From contig SVPP01000001.1 in assembly GCA_015065765.1 (NCBI GenBank), positions 62,001-126,000 of the forward strand: DNA of 64,000 nt. The letters run 5' to 3'. Origin of the DNA: Oscillospiraceae bacterium (lineage in GTDB: Bacteria; Bacillota; Clostridia; Oscillospirales; Acutalibacteraceae). The position numbers and the translations under genes are program-made. Below are positions 61,546 to 64,000 of the stretch, one piece after another. Below the pieces are notes generated by a model, which searched no databases, was not told where the DNA came from, and worked only from the letters and a program-made list of their open reading frames with translations. The first letter of the stretch is position 1, and each line of letters starts with the position of its first letter.

Positions 61546-62132
61546 TGAGAAAATCTGAAATTTCAAGAAAAACAAACGAAACTGATATCTCACTTTCACT
61601 TTGTCTTGACGGCACAGGAAAGAGCGAAATCGATACAGGAATCGGATTTCTTGACCATATGCTTGACCTTTTTGCTAAGCACGGCAGAATGGATTTAAGC
61701 GTTAAATGTAAAGGCGATACTTATGTTGATTTCCATCATTCAGCAGAGGATATCGGTATTGTTCTCGGTCAGGCTTTCAAAGAAGCTGTAGGTGACAAAA
61801 AAGGCATAAAAAGATACGGTAATATGCTTCTTCCTATGGACGAATCACTGATTCTTGCTTCACTTGATATCAGCGGCAGAGCTTTTCTTAAATATGACCT
61901 TATGATTCCCACACAGAAAGTCGGAGAAATGGACACAGAGCTTATCGAAGAGTTCTTTATTTCATTTGTAAGAAACGCTGATATCACTCTTCATATAAAA
62001 CAGCTTGACGGCACAAACTCTCACCACATAATCGAGGGTGCATTCAAGGCAGTTGCAAGAGCAATAAGAGAAGCTGTAAGCATTGACGAGAAAGCAAAAG
62101 ACGAAATCCCCTCAAGCAAAGGCTTACTTTAA
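61542..62132 (+). CDS. hisB: Imidazoleglycerol-phosphate dehydratase
   Basis: Single-function HisB dehydratase of 196 residues (no phosphatase part). Metal-site motifs FLDHMLDLFAKHG, DFHHSAEDIGI and the C-terminal TNSHHIIEGAFKAVARAI are complete. ATG 61542 or 61545 can start it. It follows hisC in the same transcript. Confidence 0.97.
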   Translation: MMRKSEISRKTNETDISLSLCLDGTGKSEIDTGIGFLDHMLDLFAKHGRMDLSVKCKGDTYVDFHHSAEDIGIVLGQAFKEAVGDKKGIKRYGNMLLPMDESLILASLDISGRAFLKYDLMIPTQKVGEMDTELIEEFFISFVRNADITLHIKQLDGTNSHHIIEGAFKAVARAIREAVSIDEKAKDEIPSSKGLL

Positions 62133-62146
62133 TCGGAGGCAGAATA

Positions 62147-62755
62147 ATGATAGCAATTGTTGATTATGGTTGTGGTAACCTGTTTTCAATTTCGAGTTCA
62201 GCAAAAGCTTTGGGACTTGACGTTGTAGTTACAGGTGACGCAGAAAAAATAAAAAATGCAGACAGAATCATTCTTCCCGGTGTTGGTGCTTTTGAGGATG
62301 CGATAAACAAACTCAGAAGTTCAGGCCTTGCTGATGTGATTATAGAGGAAGCTAAAAACGGCAAACCCATTCTTGGCATTTGTCTTGGTATGCAGCTTCT
62401 CTTTGATAAAAGCTATGAATATGGTGAGTTCGAGGGATTAGGTCTCATCAAAGGTGAAATCTGCCCATTTGAAGGCGATATTGACAAAAGCCTTAAAATT
62501 CCTCACATGGGTTGGAATAAACTGATTTTCAAAGCAAATAACCCGATTTTCAAATATATTTCTGATGGTGACTACATGTACTTCGTTCATTCCTACTACG
62601 GAAAAAACTGCGAAGAAAGTTTGCTTGCTGTCAGCGAGTATGATGTTCTTGTTCCTGCTGTTGTGAACAGCAAAAATGTTTACGGCATGCAGTTCCACCC
62701 CGAAAAGAGCGGTGAAAAAGGCTTGCTCCTTTTAAAAGCATTTTCAGAGATTTAA
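62147..62755 (+). CDS. hisH: Imidazole glycerol phosphate synthase glutaminase subunit
   Basis: Class I amidotransferase of 202 residues that feeds ammonia to HisF. The catalytic triad is intact: Cys in GICLGMQLLFD, His and Glu in QFHPEKSG. IVDYGCGNLFSI and LPGVGAF are typical. This normal Cys contrasts with the Gly in CarA of the same chromosome segment. CGGAGG precedes the ATG. Confidence 0.96.
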   Translation: MIAIVDYGCGNLFSISSSAKALGLDVVVTGDAEKIKNADRIILPGVGAFEDAINKLRSSGLADVIIEEAKNGKPILGICLGMQLLFDKSYEYGEFEGLGLIKGEICPFEGDIDKSLKIPHMGWNKLIFKANNPIFKYISDGDYMYFVHSYYGKNCEESLLAVSEYDVLVPAVVNSKNVYGMQFHPEKSGEKGLLLLKAFSEI

Positions 62756-62767
62756 GGAGGAAAAGAA

Positions 62768-63493
62768 ATGGAAATTTTTCCCGCAATTGATATAAGAAAC
62801 GGTAATGTTGTAAGACTTACCGAGGGTGATTACAACAGAATGACGGTTTACGGCTCCAGTCCCCTTGAAATGGCTGAAACATTCATTAAAAAAGGTGCAA
62901 AAAACCTTCACATGGTTGACCTTGACGGTGCAAAGGACGGAGCTCCCGTAAACTTTGATGTAATCAAAAGCGTTGCTGAAACAGGTATGCTTTTCACAGA
63001 AGTGGGCGGCGGTATCAGAGATGAAAAGAGAATTGAAGATTATCTTTCGCTTGGCGTTAACCGCGTAATTCTCGGTACGGTTGCAGTGCGTAACTTCAAA
63101 TTTGTTGAAGATGCAGTAAAAAAATATGGCGATAAAATTGCAGTTGGTGTTGATGCCCGTGACGGTAAGGTTGCTGTAAGCGGTTGGCTTGAAACAACAG
63201 AAATTGATTCACTTGATTTTTGCAGAAAACTCCGTGATGCCGGTGTTAAAACTGTAATATACACTGATATTTCAAAAGACGGTACGCTTTCAGGTACTAA
63301 CCTTGAAATATATGAAAAACTTTCAGAAATCGAAAACCTTGATATTATCGCATCGGGCGGTATTACATTTGAAGAAGAAATCAGAAAGCTTACTTCGATG
63401 AATACTTATGGTGCGATTGTAGGTAAAGCTGTTTACGCAGGCAAGCTTGACCTTGAAAGAGTTCTGAAAATTTCAAAGGGGGAAATTTTATAA
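62768..63493 (+). CDS. hisA: ProFAR isomerase HisA
   Basis: TIM-barrel isomerase of 241 residues with [14 protein letters not shown] (catalytic Asp), [38 protein letters not shown] and [15 protein letters not shown]. The Asp residues of both half-barrels are present. The stop overlaps the hisF start by one base. Confidence 0.96.
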   Translation: MEIFPAIDIRNGNVVRLTEGDYNRMTVYGSSPLEMAETFIKKGAKNLHMVDLDGAKDGAPVNFDVIKSVAETGMLFTEVGGGIRDEKRIEDYLSLGVNRVILGTVAVRNFKFVEDAVKKYGDKIAVGVDARDGKVAVSGWLETTEIDSLDFCRKLRDAGVKTVIYTDISKDGTLSGTNLEIYEKLSEIENLDIIASGGITFEEEIRKLTSMNTYGAIVGKAVYAGKLDLERVLKISKGEIL

Positions 63494-64000
63494 TGATTAC
63501 AAAAAGAATTATCCCCTGCCTCGACGTCAGAAACGGACGAGTAGTAAAAGGCGTAAATTTTGAAGGAATTCAGGACGTAGCTGACCCTGTTGAGCTTGCT
63601 CATTTCTATAATGACAGCGGAGCGGATGAACTTGTTTTTTACGATATCACAGCATCACATGAAGGAAGAGGTCTTTTTACAGATGTACTCACAAGGGTTG
63701 CATCAGAAATTTTCATTCCTCTTACTGTTGGTGGTGGCATCAACACAGTAGATGACTTTGACAGAGTTCTGAAATGCGGTGCAGACAAAGTTTCTGTGAA
63801 CTCAGGAGCTATCAACAATCCTGAACTTATCACTCAGGCTGCAAAGAAATATGGCGACCAATGTGTTGTTCTTTCAATGGACATTAAAAGAGTTGACGGT
63901 GAATTTCACATCTTCAAAAACGGCGGAAGAATTGACACAGGAATTGATGCTCTTCAGTGGGCAGTTGACGGCGAAAAACGTGGCGCAGGTGAACTTGTTG
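63493..64000 (+). CDS. hisF: Imidazole glycerol phosphate synthase cyclase subunit (3' end cut)
   Basis: The frame opens at ATG 63493, overlapping the hisA stop (TAATG), and is open to the window edge, so about 169 residues are seen of about 250. Motifs: [20 protein letters not shown] with the catalytic Asp, [35 protein letters not shown] and SMDIKR with the second catalytic Asp. It partners HisH. Confidence 0.96.
   Translation, partial: MITKRIIPCLDVRNGRVVKGVNFEGIQDVADPVELAHFYNDSGADELVFYDITASHEGRGLFTDVLTRVASEIFIPLTVGGGINTVDDFDRVLKCGADKVSVNSGAINNPELITQAAKKYGDQCVVLSMDIKRVDGEFHIFKNGGRIDTGIDALQWAVDGEKRGAGELV

Overview
The window looks like a piece of chromosome from a low-GC, Gram-positive, spore-forming member of the Clostridia, probably close to the Oscillospiraceae/Ruminococcaceae. 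The reasons are strong AGGAGG-type ribosome binding sites, sigma-A promoters of TTGACA-N17-TATAAT type, many TTG/GTG starts, a pro-SigK gene with SpoIIM, CwlD and a BofC-like protein, the short-form HisG/HisZ pair, and plant-polysaccharide sugar metabolism typical of gut anaerobes. I see no phage, insertion sequence or CRISPR array.

Layout. 1-6.5 kb: the end of ylmH, a promoter, a 39-codon leader ORF, three overlapping hairpins ending in a terminator, then carA, a carB fused to a dapF-like domain, and a DivIVA-like coiled-coil gene. 6.5-7.8 kb: sigK and a small amidase. 7.8-14 kb: an operon of cyclophilin, RpiR regulator, BaiN-type flavoprotein, cmk, plsC, ispH and rpsA. 14-18.1 kb (minus): nfo, pncB and a Na/Pi transporter. 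18.3-18.6 kb: tRNA-His and tRNA-Gln. 18.6-27 kb: a glucuronate operon (GxGYxYP protein, GPH transporter, uxaC, uxuA, a frameshifted uxuB-like dehydrogenase, eda, a Gfo/Idh oxidoreductase). 27-34.3 kb: thiN, pcrA, a CapA-like protein, a glycosyltransferase, rodA, secG. 34.4-37.5 kb: a candidate small RNA, tsaE-tsaB-rpiB-upp, spoIIM. 37.5-46 kb (mostly minus): a Xer recombinase, tatD, metG, an SH3-domain protein, a GH78-like enzyme, an aldo/keto reductase with ferredoxin-type clusters, a BofC-like protein. 46.2-51.9 kb: PBP1A, ruvX, cwlD, radA, a DUF6873-like protein. 52-57.2 kb (minus): an accessory block with four acetyltransferase-like domains (two of them in fusions), a flavodoxin-fold reductase and an alpha-galactosidase-like enzyme. 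57.4-64 kb: hisZ-hisG-hisD-hisC-hisB-hisH-hisA-hisF, with hisF cut by the window edge.

The most unusual region is the carbamoyl-phosphate synthetase locus. The CarA glutaminase subunit has glycine where the catalytic cysteine belongs, so it should not hydrolyse glutamine. CarB carries an extra C-terminal diaminopimelate-epimerase-like domain of about 275 residues in which both catalytic cysteines are replaced (Tyr and Ser) and substrate-binding residues are changed. The genes sit between ylmH and a divIVA-like gene, which are neighbours in many Gram-positive bacteria, and are preceded by what looks like a translation-coupled attenuator. Taken together this suggests an ammonia-dependent carbamoyl-phosphate synthetase with a pseudoenzyme (possibly ligand-sensing) domain; the function is inferred, the sequence changes are seen directly.
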